Assembly: GCA_023159155.1 (NCBI GenBank)
Contig: JAJNNX010000057.1
Span: 124,001 to 188,000 of the forward strand
Origin: Ustulina deusta
Taxonomy: Eukaryota > Ascomycota > Sordariomycetes > Xylariales > Xylariaceae
Direction of reading: 5' to 3'
DNA length: 64,000 nt
The notes beneath the pieces were generated by a model that saw nothing but the letters and a program-made list of their open reading frames with translations, had not been told where the DNA came from and made no database searches. Below are positions 35,477-47,037 of the stretch, in pieces. A program made the translations under genes and the position numbers. Position 1 is the stretch's first letter, and every line of letters begins with the position of its first letter.

Positions 35477-37859
35477 TATCGAAACATACTAGGGCGAATT
35501 GGAGTTGGTAGCAATATGGATACGAGATTGTTATCTCAAGGATGGGTCACTGATACTTCCTGCCAGTGTCCCGGCAATAAAATCACGTCTTACCGCACAG
35601 TCTACGCTTCTCAAGCAAGACTGAGTCGATCAACCAGACGTAAAACTTACATACTAGTAGTTCAGTGATCTACATAAAGCACCAGTTAGCTGGCCCAAGG
35701 AATCAGGCCCTAGTTTGTGACTTACCCATGTTGACTCGAATGATTTTTTCTCTCTTTCAAGTCGTAGCCTCCCTTTTATCAAGAATGCTAAAGCGCGTCC
35801 ACTCTTGATGACAAAGCTTCGCTGCCTCTAACATTACTAAGTTGCGACCAATCTATTTTTCATGATTGCTAACAACAATGTGACCCGTGTAGTACCTGTG
35901 AAATATGCAGAATCCTTACACTAGTTTGGCTAGGAGATTTCCATTACCCCACAGGGCTGCTGATTAGTGCATCATGGTCGCTTCGAACAGTCAGGGGTGG
36001 CTGCAGGACAAACCAACAGCATGAGTACTATTTAGACCACCAAACTTCAACATCATCCACGTCAAAGCTTCTAAGAGGGAAAAGACTTCTTCCAACGGTA
36101 GATACATCGGCTTCATTGCTGACGGGCCGCGACTATCTCATGCATCGCAGCCATTACGCGCCGTTCAAGGGCACGATAGACGGAGACCTATGCCAGCGGC
36201 ACACGTTACTTGCCAACAACAACAAACATATGATTGCCAGTGAGCTCGATCGCTTAGTAAAAGAATCAAAGCGGAAAACTTCTATATTCCATCAGTCTCT
36301 TCACACTTTGGAAACGTTCAAGCTGACCGAGCGTAGGATATCCGAACTCGGTCCGGTCTCTAATGAATGGGGGGCCGATGCCAATATGTATACGTTTTCT
36401 CTTATATTATGAGATGTGTGCGCGTCGCGGAAATTGCGTAGGCATATTCAAAAGCGACCGTCTCGATTGGTGTACTGCAATATCTATCCAACGGCAATAC
36501 TTTCCCCGAAGCTTTGAGACAAGCCACATAAGGGCCTTTCAGCGCCTTATTGAAATAACGCATAGGTACAGCTCCGACAGGGTTGCAAACTTAACGCCAC
36601 GGGGCTACCTAAAGCTGATTTCAAGGGCCGACAAGTCGAGGCTCACGGATCCGCTATGTACTACGGTAATTATTAGTTATTCGTTAGTATTGAATCAAAT
36701 TACCTTGTTTCTAGAAACCCGTTTTCATTCGTTGGGTTGAGGGAGTTCTGAATTGGCCAGTAGCTGTGCGGCAGCTAAAGGGGGATTAAGAAAGGTTAAG
36801 AAAAGAGAAGTAAGAGCAATGCCATATGATATTATACCCTGTTGACAACGTGGACATCGCGTCCGAAGCGCTATGGTAGAATGATCCACGTCCTCCTATT
36901 ACACGGTTACATGATACAGGGTCTCGGCAGGATGCTTTAAGTTTATTTATTGCTTTATGGATCATTCATGCTAGTTAGATAGCACAATATAATAGAGCTA
37001 CCAATATACCGAAGCATGACGGAAACTATCCTAGAAACGTAAGGAACATAAATCAAGAGTGAATGTCCTGTTTGTCCAAAGTTGTCATTGCTTCGTGACC
37101 ATCCAACACCCCACCAGTGACACCCTTGCTTCGCATAATCAATCATTGGTAATTGAGTAAAACTCAACTCTCCTAGAGGAGTCCAACCAACGTTAACGAA
37201 ATGTTAGGGAAGGAATCGAAATATCGTAGCGTAAAATCATCGGGAAGCCTCCGGGTTTATGTCGGCAAACGTAACGTGTTGATGAGCTGCGTAGCTCGGG
37301 TTGTATCTACATTGTTTAGCTCGCAAGCTAAAACTAAACATTATTCTCATACCATTCTATTATGAGATTTGATCTTCCCTCCTTCTCATGGCTAGCATGG
37401 CTAGCTGGGCAGTTGGGTAGCTGGGTCCACAGGCTGCTGCTACGACTAACCGAGGTCATACTCCTACGGCATATTAGCGGCGTATATATAATTCAGGATT
37501 ATGGGTGATAATACACGCTGAGATGGCATCGGGATGTAGGGCCCATCCGGACTCGTCGTGGAGGAGGCTGCAAGGACCGAACTTCCCTGACTGGACGACA
37601 TTGTCATATACGCTGTTGCGCCGTCAATGGTTTACTGCGTATCACTTGAGGCGGCGTGACTTACACGGCGTGGCCGGGTAATGTGGGTGAAGACCCTGCG
37701 TCTGGTTGCTACCTGATGTCCACACTGGCGAGATAAAGCCCGAATCATTTTGATGACCTGACTCAAACCCTAGGGTTTGCGGAGCGATGCTTGCATTCCG
37801 CGGCCGGCCTTCGATATCAGGAAATCAGTATGTTTACTCCGAAGTCTTAAAATATCGCT
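35477..37859. other. Intergenic region with possible gene remnant
   Basis: Two overlapping + frames (36116-36412 and 36363-36740) both have coding-like composition and could be one protein split by a frameshift near 36370-36412, but the first has only a TTG start and I recognise no family. The rest (35.5-36.0 and 36.75-37.8 kb) shows nothing I can support. A GCTAGCATGGCTAGCTGGGC repeat-like phrase is near 37390. Confidence 0.4.
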
Positions 37860-38845
37860 TCACATACCAGGCATTTGCCAGGCTTGATGGTCTGGATTCG
37901 GGAATTGCATATTACCCAGTGATATTCTCCGGGGATGGGCAAGCGCATCCAAATAATCTCGGCCTAGCACCAAAGCGACCTCCAATCCATCTCTTCTGTC
38001 TATCGGGAGGTCGCGACGAAGAATTGTGAGTAGGAGTGGAACATCTCGTCTCGCTGTGTTTCGGAGAGTTAAGTGGATGGAATCCCCCCCTGCTGGATGA
38101 TATCCCATTACTGTTATGGCAATTCGACCGGGAGGGGACGGGTGAACAAGCCCTTCGAGGTCAGTGCCTTCGATTTCATCCCAATATATCCCGGAGTTTG
38201 GTATAGTCATATCTATCGTGCCGACTCTTGGGGGGCCCGATTCTACCAAGAGAAAAAGCTGGCGGTTTGAGGAATTGGACGGAGTTTGGTAGTGTTGTTG
38301 GCCAATGCCAGGTACAGACTGGTTGAGAGTTCCAAATCCCGAAGGAGCGAGCTGGCCCCCGCCGGGTTGCAACGGCAATGGACGAGGTAAGGCATCTTGT
38401 TGGTCGTAGGATTCAATCATAATACTCGGAGGAGCCGCCGAATTTACAACACCAGTCATCACACCTCGTCCACTAGCTAACGGATATCCCAATGTACTCT
38501 GGGGAGGTTCAAGTACAAAAGGGCTCGAATAGTCGGGGTGATATCCCGTTTGTACAAATAATGGCTGACCGACGGAGTAGAAGTCAGACGACGATGGGGC
38601 TGATGTGGTGAATGGCCTTGGCCTTGGCTGTCTCGAGGCTCGGCTGCTCGTATTCTGTATTTGTGATCGTGGTAGGGCCTCTTCGGCTTGAAATGCATTC
38701 GCAGAGGCTATTACTGAGTGTTAGTCTTGCCACAGGATAGTCTCAGCTCTCAACCAAGAGACTCACAATCTTCAGATGCACCGTCCGTAAGGTCAATAGG
38801 TCTTCTGCCACGAAGGGATCTGGCTAAGTGAGGTGGCAATGGCAT
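37860..38845 (-). CDS. Hypothetical protein, two exons
   Basis: The predicted start is the ATG at 38845 (MPLPPHLARS). Exon 1 is 38845-38767, the intron 38766-38708 (GTGAGT...TAATAG, 59 nt) and exon 2 38707-37860, giving 308 aa. The long frame of exon 2 has no ATG near its start, and the splice joins it in phase to a short in-frame exon, which supports the model. The middle is Ser/Pro/Gln-rich and likely disordered. The C-terminal ~130 residues look folded, with short hydrophobic strands (LFLLVESG, GRIAITVMGYH, DVPLLLTILRRDL, EVALVLGRDYL). I cannot name a family or function. Transcription would run away from the gene at 40375. Confidence 0.55.
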
Positions 38846-40374
38846 CTTCGCGGTGTTTTTCCTTCTCTAGAGTGGCACTATCGTCTTAAATCAATAGCTC
38901 CGTGATCTGATCTGGGGTAGGATGAGTGGTAATCCTTTTTGGTATACGCTTTCAGCATGTTGTTACTAAGCCTCAAATTCCCAGGAAGTAAGGAGAATTG
39001 CAAAAAGCAAGTTTATTCAACGAGGCATTGTTGCTGTCTAAGCCCAACATAAGCTTATAAGGAGTCGACTGAAATGGAATTGCTATTGGCAAGAAGGCCT
39101 CCACGGCCGTTAGGCAAACTGAGAGAGGATGGTTTTTGGCAGGGCGCACTCCTTCGGCTATGAAGAACAACAAAGAGATACAAACCAACGTAAGAAAGCG
39201 GGGAAGGGGAAGGACAGAAGGAGGAGGAGGGAAGGGGGAGGTGATGATGGGTGTATAGACCCGCGAGGCTCCCTACCGCTTGATAACGAGACCCAAGAAT
39301 GAGGGATAGAATGAAAGAAACATGGCGATTAGGCGCTGCGAGATTCTAAAGGCCTAATATGCATGTGGATTTCTCTGGAATTTACACTTAGCGGTCAAAA
39401 GACATCCGGACTAATAGCGTCCAGTAGGTATTGGCTCCTCGTAGATACAGTGTTCCCATAATCGTTTGCCTGGCCAGGCAACTACCGGTAGATTGTCACT
39501 TGGAATGGGAATTTATGTGGCAGAGCCGGTTTGATATATCCGACATTGCCATCTGCTGATCTGTCTTTTCAGACTCGTCGAAGACTGGAGGCGTCGGGAG
39601 GCCTTGTTAAAGTATTGAGGCTAACTCACTTCGCAATTCCTCTTGGGAATTTCCATTTTCAAAGATAACCCGAGGCCATATTTATAGATCGCATTTGTCT
39701 GCCTTATCTGACCTGTACTTCATGTTCCCATGTTCCCCCATGCATGTAAGAGCCCTGCTTTAGGTTCAGGTCACATCGACGACCAAAAGCTCACATGAAC
39801 CGCCTTTACCGTACCCCGTCCTTCTGTACCAGCTTACCACTCACCAAGCGCCTCGTTGTTATCAACAGTAAGACGGCGGGACTGAATTTCAGGAATTTCC
39901 ATTAGCAATTGCCCAATTTGGGCCCGCATGCATATGAGGCGCTTGCGTGGACTTGCTGGCCGGGATAATGGGTCCCGGCCTGCCGCAACTCCCAGCCCCC
40001 AAGATTATATTTTCGGTCAGGAGACCGAGAGTTACTGCATGGCGATATACTAGGGAACAGCGTTGCATTAACTCGGGCGATGTCGCTGAAACTTAACGCG
40101 CCCTGCCTAGAAGCGAGCTTTCAACCCAGGGCCACACCACTCAACAGACAATGATCATCACCGAGAGTATACTGGTGGTAACCTCAATCCTTCAAATGGT
40201 TTAAAAGAATCAAGTTTCTCGGATAAACTACACGATGTAGGTTAAAGACAGCCACAGCGAGACTTACAAGCTTGCTAGCCCTCAAATGAGATATCTCAAT
40301 GTCATAGATTTATACTGGCTACTTGTTTATTTGCCGTTTACCGATGCCCTCTCTCTTTAAATATTGCTGCGAGC
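38846..40374. other. Divergent intergenic region
   Basis: This 1.5-kb spacer lies between two divergently transcribed hypothetical genes. Purine-rich stretches (GGAGGAGGAGGGAAGGGGGA near 39218) probably belong to the promoter or leader of the minus-strand gene. I see no RNA gene or repeat worth calling. Confidence 0.5.
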
Positions 40375-41249
40375 ATGTCAACGCTATCAGGTATTTGGCA
40401 ACCTCTGTTCAATCTTTGCTTTACTAACGACAGAAACATCTAGGGAAGAAAAGATATGCTGGGTGTACCCATACCGAGAACTCGCTCGGCAAACCCCATC
40501 CATTTCCCCAGCGGTATCCTCAAGTCTATACGCCGAACGTCCAATATCACACACAAAGGCCGTGTCGGGGGAGATCAAAATATAATCTAGTACATAAAGC
40601 GTTGAATGATCTTCGTATCTCTCCGGAGTGTTACGATCCAAGTGATTGCTATCGGCGTACTTCAACGGCCGACCCTCCTCGCCGTTCCAGTAGTGGCATA
40701 ACTAAGCGGCGAGAACGTCTTGGGCAACCAATACCATTGCGACCTCAAAAAGGCGTCAAGGAGGGCGCAAGCACGCAAGCTGACACCTCGCTCCCATTTT
40801 CATCAGGGCCAGCGCCGGACAGCTCATGTGAGCAATACGTCACGATTACTTCAACCTCACTTCCAGACTACAATGCCAATGAAGAAACTGCATTCCACAA
40901 CTCAGTCGGCAAAGACGACGATGGCGACACCTGCCTCACTAATGAGGTACCGTCAAGTGAACAGGCACAGCAAGACTCGGAAGGCGACAATGCAACGGTA
41001 CTGCACGAAGACGACGAGCAGCTGGCATTGCCGTCGCTGATTCACCCCGACACCGAATACCACGCCAACCTAGCCGCCGCTTCCGAAGAGTGTCGAGACC
41101 TGTTTCGAGATTACTATCAACGGACCCACGGCGATAGCAGAACTGAGACGGAGGACCATACCGATCCCTATTGGAAATGGGATCAGGAGAGACACCAATG
41201 GTTCCATAAAGATGCGGATACAAAATCGGTAGTGTGGTTCTTGGGGTGA
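40375..41249 (+). CDS. Hypothetical acidic protein, probable three-exon model
   Basis: The bulk is an open frame to a stop at 41247-41249; the open part near 40602 has only TTG as start. A better model is ATG at 40375, exon 1 40375-40390 (16 nt), an intron ending TTTACTAACGACAG (near-perfect branch site and acceptor), exon 2 40434-40462, a second intron GTGTAC...TTTCCCCAG, and exon 3 40512-41249. Total 260 aa, all phases consistent. The second intron is the weakest part. The product has a basic, Ser-rich N-terminal part and an acidic Asp/Glu-rich middle. It ends in an aromatic C-terminal segment DPYWKWDQERHQWF...SVVWFLG that looks like the conserved core. The family and function are unknown to me. 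Confidence 0.5.
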
Positions 41250-43416
41250 TGGTGGTTGTACGTGCACCCGTGCCTTGAATATGCTGTGTATTACTAGGGC
41301 TGGCGGAAATGGGTCCATTCATTATAGACGTTGCCTTAATCCACTCCTCATGATGCACTACACCTCTCTAACCACTGCGCAGGAGGAAACAGTCGTTTTG
41401 AATATACAGTACACGTATTTTCCATTACATGCCGCCTTTGCCTGAGCCCAAGGCTAGTCGTCTTGTACCCGGTCAACACTCGGTCTTCATTCCACTTGGC
41501 CTTGACAACCTGAGTCAATGTTGTCCTCTTGGCTGCCAGCTTAGTGAGTGATAATCTAGCCAACCTCGGTTGTTTTGTTAACCTCAATTTCCCTTCAACT
41601 CTGCGAGCATAGACAAGAGCCAAGACGCCGCAGGCAGACCGATGCCGGCACAGCATCATTCCGGGGGAGGTTCCCCCAACCCAGGTACGTTAGAGACAGA
41701 CAAAGAGCGGTAAAAGCCGCCTACTCCAAACCCAGGCGTCGAAATACTCTCGTGGCCCAGCAGACAGATCTCCGTTCCCTCGATACGACAGATACGGTGC
41801 CGAATGAAGGAGCGAAGACGCGCTCTGCAGTGTGACCCCATGGTGAACCGCAGGTCGCGTTCGACCCCGCTCCTCATGTACGTATGCCCACCTCCATGAT
41901 TCTTCAAGACTTGTAGGAAACCCACCTGACGAGCTTGGAGAGAGAGAGAGAAACACGTGGCATCTGCAGGGCCGCAGCCAACGAGCGATGGTCATGCGGA
42001 TCTGACGAGACGTCTTTCCTACCTAGTCATGGTACTCTAGGGCTGTAGTGATATAATATTATAGACATCGAATCAACCGAGGAATATAAATAAATATCCG
42101 GGCCAGACAAAGCATAACCCATGGCCTTATGAGAGGACAAGTAAGGAATTGAATGGTCATATAATCAGTAAACGACCACACGCTAGTTCTAATGCCATTA
42201 CACAACTCCCGTCAAATCTATAGTATCATGCGGCAAGGGAGCAAAGAGGGCATCCCGTGCAATATAGCAGAGATCTCGCCAGTATATATAGGTAGGTAGG
42301 CACCTAACAGGCCGGGGTGTTTTCTGTTTTCCCAAAGGCGTTGCAGCACGGCCTTTTTGAGCTAGTACATGTAAGTCTTTCAGCCACCACTACGAATAGC
42401 GACATGCTGTTGCCGGCCAATACTATGACTAAAAGGTGTTGAACGCGATTTCTGTTTGAAACCCGATATGAACCATTACAAAATAAAGACCATATCGAAA
42501 GTAAAAAGCATATCCGAATTGCTGTGTGTTAGTTGAGTAAAAGTTATATAGGCTAACATAAGTGCCAGTATAGTTTCCGATATAGGTGGTAATTACTTGC
42601 AACTCTTTTTGAGAACCCCTGGGGCGGCAAGGTAATTAGCTACTAGGTAGTTAGGTAGGTAGTTCTACTTATAGGCTCTTTGCACAACAACCTGCGCTAT
42701 ATTACTTGCAATATAGCCTATTACAAATGGAACCATCCTGACACACACACACACGCACACGCACATGCACCCCTTTTCTTATCAGAGTTGCCGATGGGAA
42801 ACCTGAAGAACCATGTTTGACCTCGAAGCTTTCTTGCATCGGGATAGATCATGTCGGGACCCTACTATCAAATGCACGTAGATTTTGGGTGATGATCATT
42901 CCATGCTGTAAATGAACAAATAGGTAAGTAGCTATAGTTGAGGCACTTCAGCTGCACCTTAACCAGAGCTCCACCATACGAATAGGAGTTGAATACCAGA
43001 TGAACGCCCCATAGATTCTTAGCTTTGAACCAGACCCTCTTACCCACATAGGCGTACCTATATACGGACCGTAACCTCACAGAACGGTACAAAGTAGTGT
43101 GCGCGCATGTAATTGAAGTATGTATGTAAGTATCAGGTATCATGAAAACATCGGCAAGTAGGTACTAAGTAGCGTAGTAAACACAGTTATCCGCGCAGGC
43201 CGCCATCCTAAACTCTATCTGGATACCCTATACGCGGCGATCATATAGCTGCTCTGTTGCCTTAGGCTATCGCAGTGTGGCAGCGAATTCCCCAATTCCC
43301 CTAGAAAAAGTGTCCCAAAACTGGTCCATGGCATTCCTTATCGTCATCGGCCAACGTATCTTGTTTTTTTCCTGGTCTGCGGCCACTCGGGACAGCCTTC
43401 AACCTGCCCGTCCTTT
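41250..43416. other. Intergenic region
   Basis: No supported gene. The short frames around 41.3-42.0 kb conflict between strands. TAGGTAGGTAGG repeats occur at 42288-42302 and 42640-42662 and a CA/CG microsatellite at 42739-42769. The right end holds the 3' region of the minus-strand ysc84-like gene. Confidence 0.55.
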
Positions 43417-44810
43417 TTACTCTGTCATCTTGACATAGTTACTTGGGAACACACCATGTCTCGAACCAATCATGCCCGTCCTGTACGTCGTTAGCAACGG
43501 CCAGTCTGAGTAACCGCTCCGGTATACAGGGAGAGACCACTTACCACCAGTCGTTATCACTCTCCGTCTTCTTCAGCACCGTGATGACCTCCCCCTTTTT
43601 AAAGCCAAGGTCGCCTGGCTGATCTGCCTCAAAGGTGAACAGTGCGACAGCCTCATTCTTTTTCAAAAGCGCCTGCTTGCTCGCAAAGTTGGGCTTCGGG
43701 GCCGCAGGTCGAGCCGGACCCGGGGGCTTGGCCGCAGCTGGCTTGTCGCGGTACACGTAATCATCGCCTGTTCCTCTCGACCCCACAGTGTTTGAACGAC
43801 TGAAACCGCCTCCCGGCCTGTCGTGGGCGTCATCCTGCCATGTATTCGATCTCTGGGGCGAGTTCGCTTGGCCCTCACCGTACGCGCTGCCACGCTGGCC
43901 ATTCCATACGACGTCATCATGCCGGTCGTCATACACGGGTACGTCGTTGTACATGGTGTCTGCCACCGTACCTGACCGCGTGCCGTTGAAGATTCTCGAG
44001 TTCAGCACGTTCAACAGGGGGCCAGCCTGGGGAGGGGGTCGGACAGCGCCGGTAAGTAGCTGAGCAGCGGTCAGACGTTGACCGTATAGCTTCTCGTTCG
44101 CGTCTCTCCGCTCCACAATAGCAGATCCCTCTAGCGACACACCGGCGAATAACCCCTTGGTCCTGCTGTAGCTGAAGATGCCGGCAATACTCTTAAGAGA
44201 CGCGGCACCAGCGGCCTCGGCATTTCGGCCGATGGGACCGGCTGCTATCGAAACGTTTCCGCCGAGGGTGATGGAGCCTTGTTGTGAGAAGGTCTTGACG
44301 GCGCTGGCGTCGTTGAGGATGAAGACGAAATCGGTCAATTCGAACCCGATCTGGCCACCGAAGCCACCGCCGGCCGTGATAATGGCAGAAGGGGCCGACC
44401 AGGCGCCATCAGGGAGGCGAGCGACGACGAGACCGGAACCGAAGCGCGCCGAGCCGAGAAAGCCGGCCTTCAGGACAGTAAGAATCGCAAGACCCTAGCG
44501 ACAAGACGAGGTCAGCGCGCTCATTCGTGGCATGAAGGGGAATGGGCCTACCTTGGCATTGGCGAGGATATGAGGAGGGATGATCTTGTCGGGACTGAAG
44601 GCTTGCCGTGGATCGATGAAAGAAGTCAGGATCTTGCCGCACTTCTTGCATTCCGCTGTCCACACGTCGTAGCATCAGCACCAAAGCAGAGAATGGAGCG
44701 CGGGGTGTTGCGCGAGGCACGGCATAGCATGGCTAGAGCACGAGCCGGGGGCGGATAGGACGGGAGGACTCACACGCCAGAGACGACGGGAGAGGGTTGT
44801 TGATACCCAT
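43417..44810 (-). CDS. YSC84: Ysc84-type SH3 domain protein of cortical actin patches
   Basis: Four exons give 384 aa: 44810-44774, 44655-44552, 44494-43545 and 43480-43417. All introns are GT-AG and all phases close. The N-terminus MGINNPLPSSL and the following Ysc84 domain (PF04366 type, about residues 36-200, Gly-rich strands such as ITAGGGFGGQIGFELTDFVF) are characteristic. A Pro/Gly/Ala/Asn-rich linker follows, then a C-terminal SH3 domain with ALFTFEA, DLGFKKGEVI, the Trp pair DNDWW and GVFPSNYV. The last exon is only 64 nt and supplies the end of the SH3, so an unspliced prediction loses it. In yeast, Ysc84/Lsb proteins bind actin and Las17 during endocytosis and the Ysc84 domain binds phosphoinositides; the same role is inferred here. 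It is divergent from the SNARE gene at 45936. Confidence 0.93.
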
Positions 44811-45935
44811 CTTGACGGTAGAACCGATCGTTCGTCCGGTGCCGAGAAGTCGTGTTGGGACGGATGCGCAAAGGGACTAATGGTGTAGATACGACGACGT
44901 CGCAGAAGGGATTATTACCTTGGCCGTCCGTTGGATCGGCAGCCTAGCCGGGGTGGGTATCGCGAGATGTAGCGTACCGTGTAAGTAAGGTTGGCAGGTA
45001 GGTTTGACGTAGGTACTTGGGTAGTTGTACACTACTTGGGTGCTGTCGGTGTCCTGCGAGTGAGAGACAAATTGCGGGGACAAAGTGGTGGATTGAGGCA
45101 ACCCAGCGGAATTTGGAATTGAGGCTACTGGTATCTATAAGGATGTGTATGCTATTGAGTACTAGAGAAGTAATGCGTTCTTCAGTCATGAAAAGTGAGT
45201 GCCGTTGTTGTGAGCGTTGGTGATTGGCAGTGACCAATACACCGAAACATATTCCGATTATGCAAATTGTAGATGGGAGGATGAGAGTGCCGCTCGTGAA
45301 TGTTATATGTAGATGATGATGTACTTACCTAGGACCTAGGTAGGTCCATGCAGGCAACACGGATGCAGTCGGGCGGCAAGGGTGTCGTCAGCAATGCGAG
45401 CTCTGCCACTAATAACTGACAGCTTCGAAAACTCTCTTGCCCCACCATCCAACGTGGGGTTGGCCGATGGAACAAGTTTGTGGCGCAAATTTCAGGGCCT
45501 AATTCCACGAGCCACATATCTGCGTCATCTACATACAGTGTAGTGTAAGGTACATACCTACAGGTACCTGCTAGTTACAGCAGTATTACTGATGCCTCGA
45601 CTCCTTTTCTGGGATGCAACCAACCAACCAACCGACCAAGCACCCACCCACGAAACAAGCGGACTCCCCTTCACGAGCTCACAAAGAATATTGCAAATAC
45701 ATCCTCAACACATCGTCCAGAACAAAGGACATATTGGCGCATACATTCATTCCGACATAGAATCTCAGCTCGGCTTGCGATAGGAACAAGATTCTGGCCA
45801 AACCCCGACTCTTTTACGATATCCTTGCACCAACCACCCGACCAAATCGATCGTCGCGAGCAACAATCCTAGACTCCGACATCCGCGCGACATCGAATTA
45901 ATAACCACGATCCCCCCCCCCCAAATCCGCCGAAA
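44811..45935. other. Divergent promoter region ysc84 / sft1
   Basis: A 1.1-kb spacer shared by two divergent genes. It contains TACCTAGG-type repeats at 44996-45024, 45323-45347 and 45548-45570. A C-run at 45911-45922 lies just before the SNARE start codon. Confidence 0.6.
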
Positions 45936-46328
45936 ATGTCAGAGGCGTACGAGCGAGAACGTCAGAACAATGCAAGGCTCGAGGAGCTCTCGGCAAAAGT
46001 GTCGTCTCTGCGCGGCGTAACGGTAGACATATACGACAACGCGCGGGCGCAAGACGTCATCGACAGCACGGTATGTTTCCTCCCCTTCTAACCTCTCACT
46101 CCCGAGCCATTTCAGTTTCCCCCCCCCCCCCCTTCCAACCTCCCCGGTCTAACCGCGAACAACCCCTAGACCGACACCTTCTCCTCCATGTCCACCCAGC
46201 TCAAGGGCTCCGCCGGCCGTCTGGGCCGCATGGCAGCCGCAGGGAACAAGGTCGCCATCTTCAAGCTCTCGGGGATAGCCATCGCCGTGTTCCTCGTGCT
46301 ATACTACCTCGCCAAATGGATATTCTAG
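45936..46328 (+). CDS. SFT1: Sft1/Bet1-like Golgi SNARE
   Basis: Two exons give 97 aa: 45936-46070 and 46170-46328, with a 99-nt intron containing a 14-C run. The protein has an N-terminal SNARE helix (MSEAYERERQNNARLEELSA, LRGVTVDIYDNA, then VIDSTTDTFSSM and LKGSAGRLGRM) and a single C-terminal membrane anchor at about residues 79-95 followed by only KWIF-type residues. Length and layout match yeast Sft1, a Qc-SNARE used in intra-Golgi retrograde transport; Bet1 is the closest alternative. It is too short for ordinary ORF cut-offs and is split by the intron, so it is easily missed. It is convergent with the ArfGAP gene. Confidence 0.9.
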
Positions 46329-47037
46329 ACGGAACTAATTAACTACGATAAACACCGAGAACAAATTCCGCGAAATAGTCATCGATTCCATCGCGATGTC
46401 GTCGAGAAAGCTCCAACTCGCGGCATATATAGTGGGCGCAGATAAATCATGCGTGCATTGTCTGGAAGTTGAGGACGAAAGGTCGGTGTGGGAAAGCACA
46501 AATGGCGCGGGCGTGGACGCCCTTCCGGTGGTTGGATAGCAGGAAGAGGGCCGGGATATACAATGGACCGCGGCCCGGGGAAGCGCCGTCACGTCCTTCG
46601 GTGTCGCAGGCCATACTCATGGAATCGCGATGCGAGGGGGCTGGGTTGAATTGGCGGCCTCCAAGTACTGGTCACGGGACACTGCCTCCTCGGTAAGAAT
46701 TTAGACGCGCAGTCCATTCGCGTAAGGGGTCTATGGATACTCCGAAGCAATATAGCATAGCATAGGCGTTATGTCTTGAGTCGTAATAATTGAATTGTAT
46801 GTACGGTACGATGCGCATCGATCACCTCAACCCCCTTCCCATCAATTTCTCATTTTATCTCGTGAAGTGGTATACTAAGATATATATATATACTAAGACA
46901 TGCACGCCGTCTACAGTAGTATCGCCATCGCTCTTCTGCGGACGAATGACAAGATTCCTAGGCATCACCGCTGATTTCTATCATAGCTAATGTCATGTCC
47001 TGGGAAGCTTTCCCTACTTTGGCTCGGCCTCGCCATA
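46329..47037. other. Convergent 3' region sft1 / ArfGAP
   Basis: 0.7 kb between two converging genes. It presumably holds both 3' UTRs and polyadenylation regions (AATATAGCATAGC and TATATATATATA near 46750-46890). No gene is supported. Confidence 0.6.
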
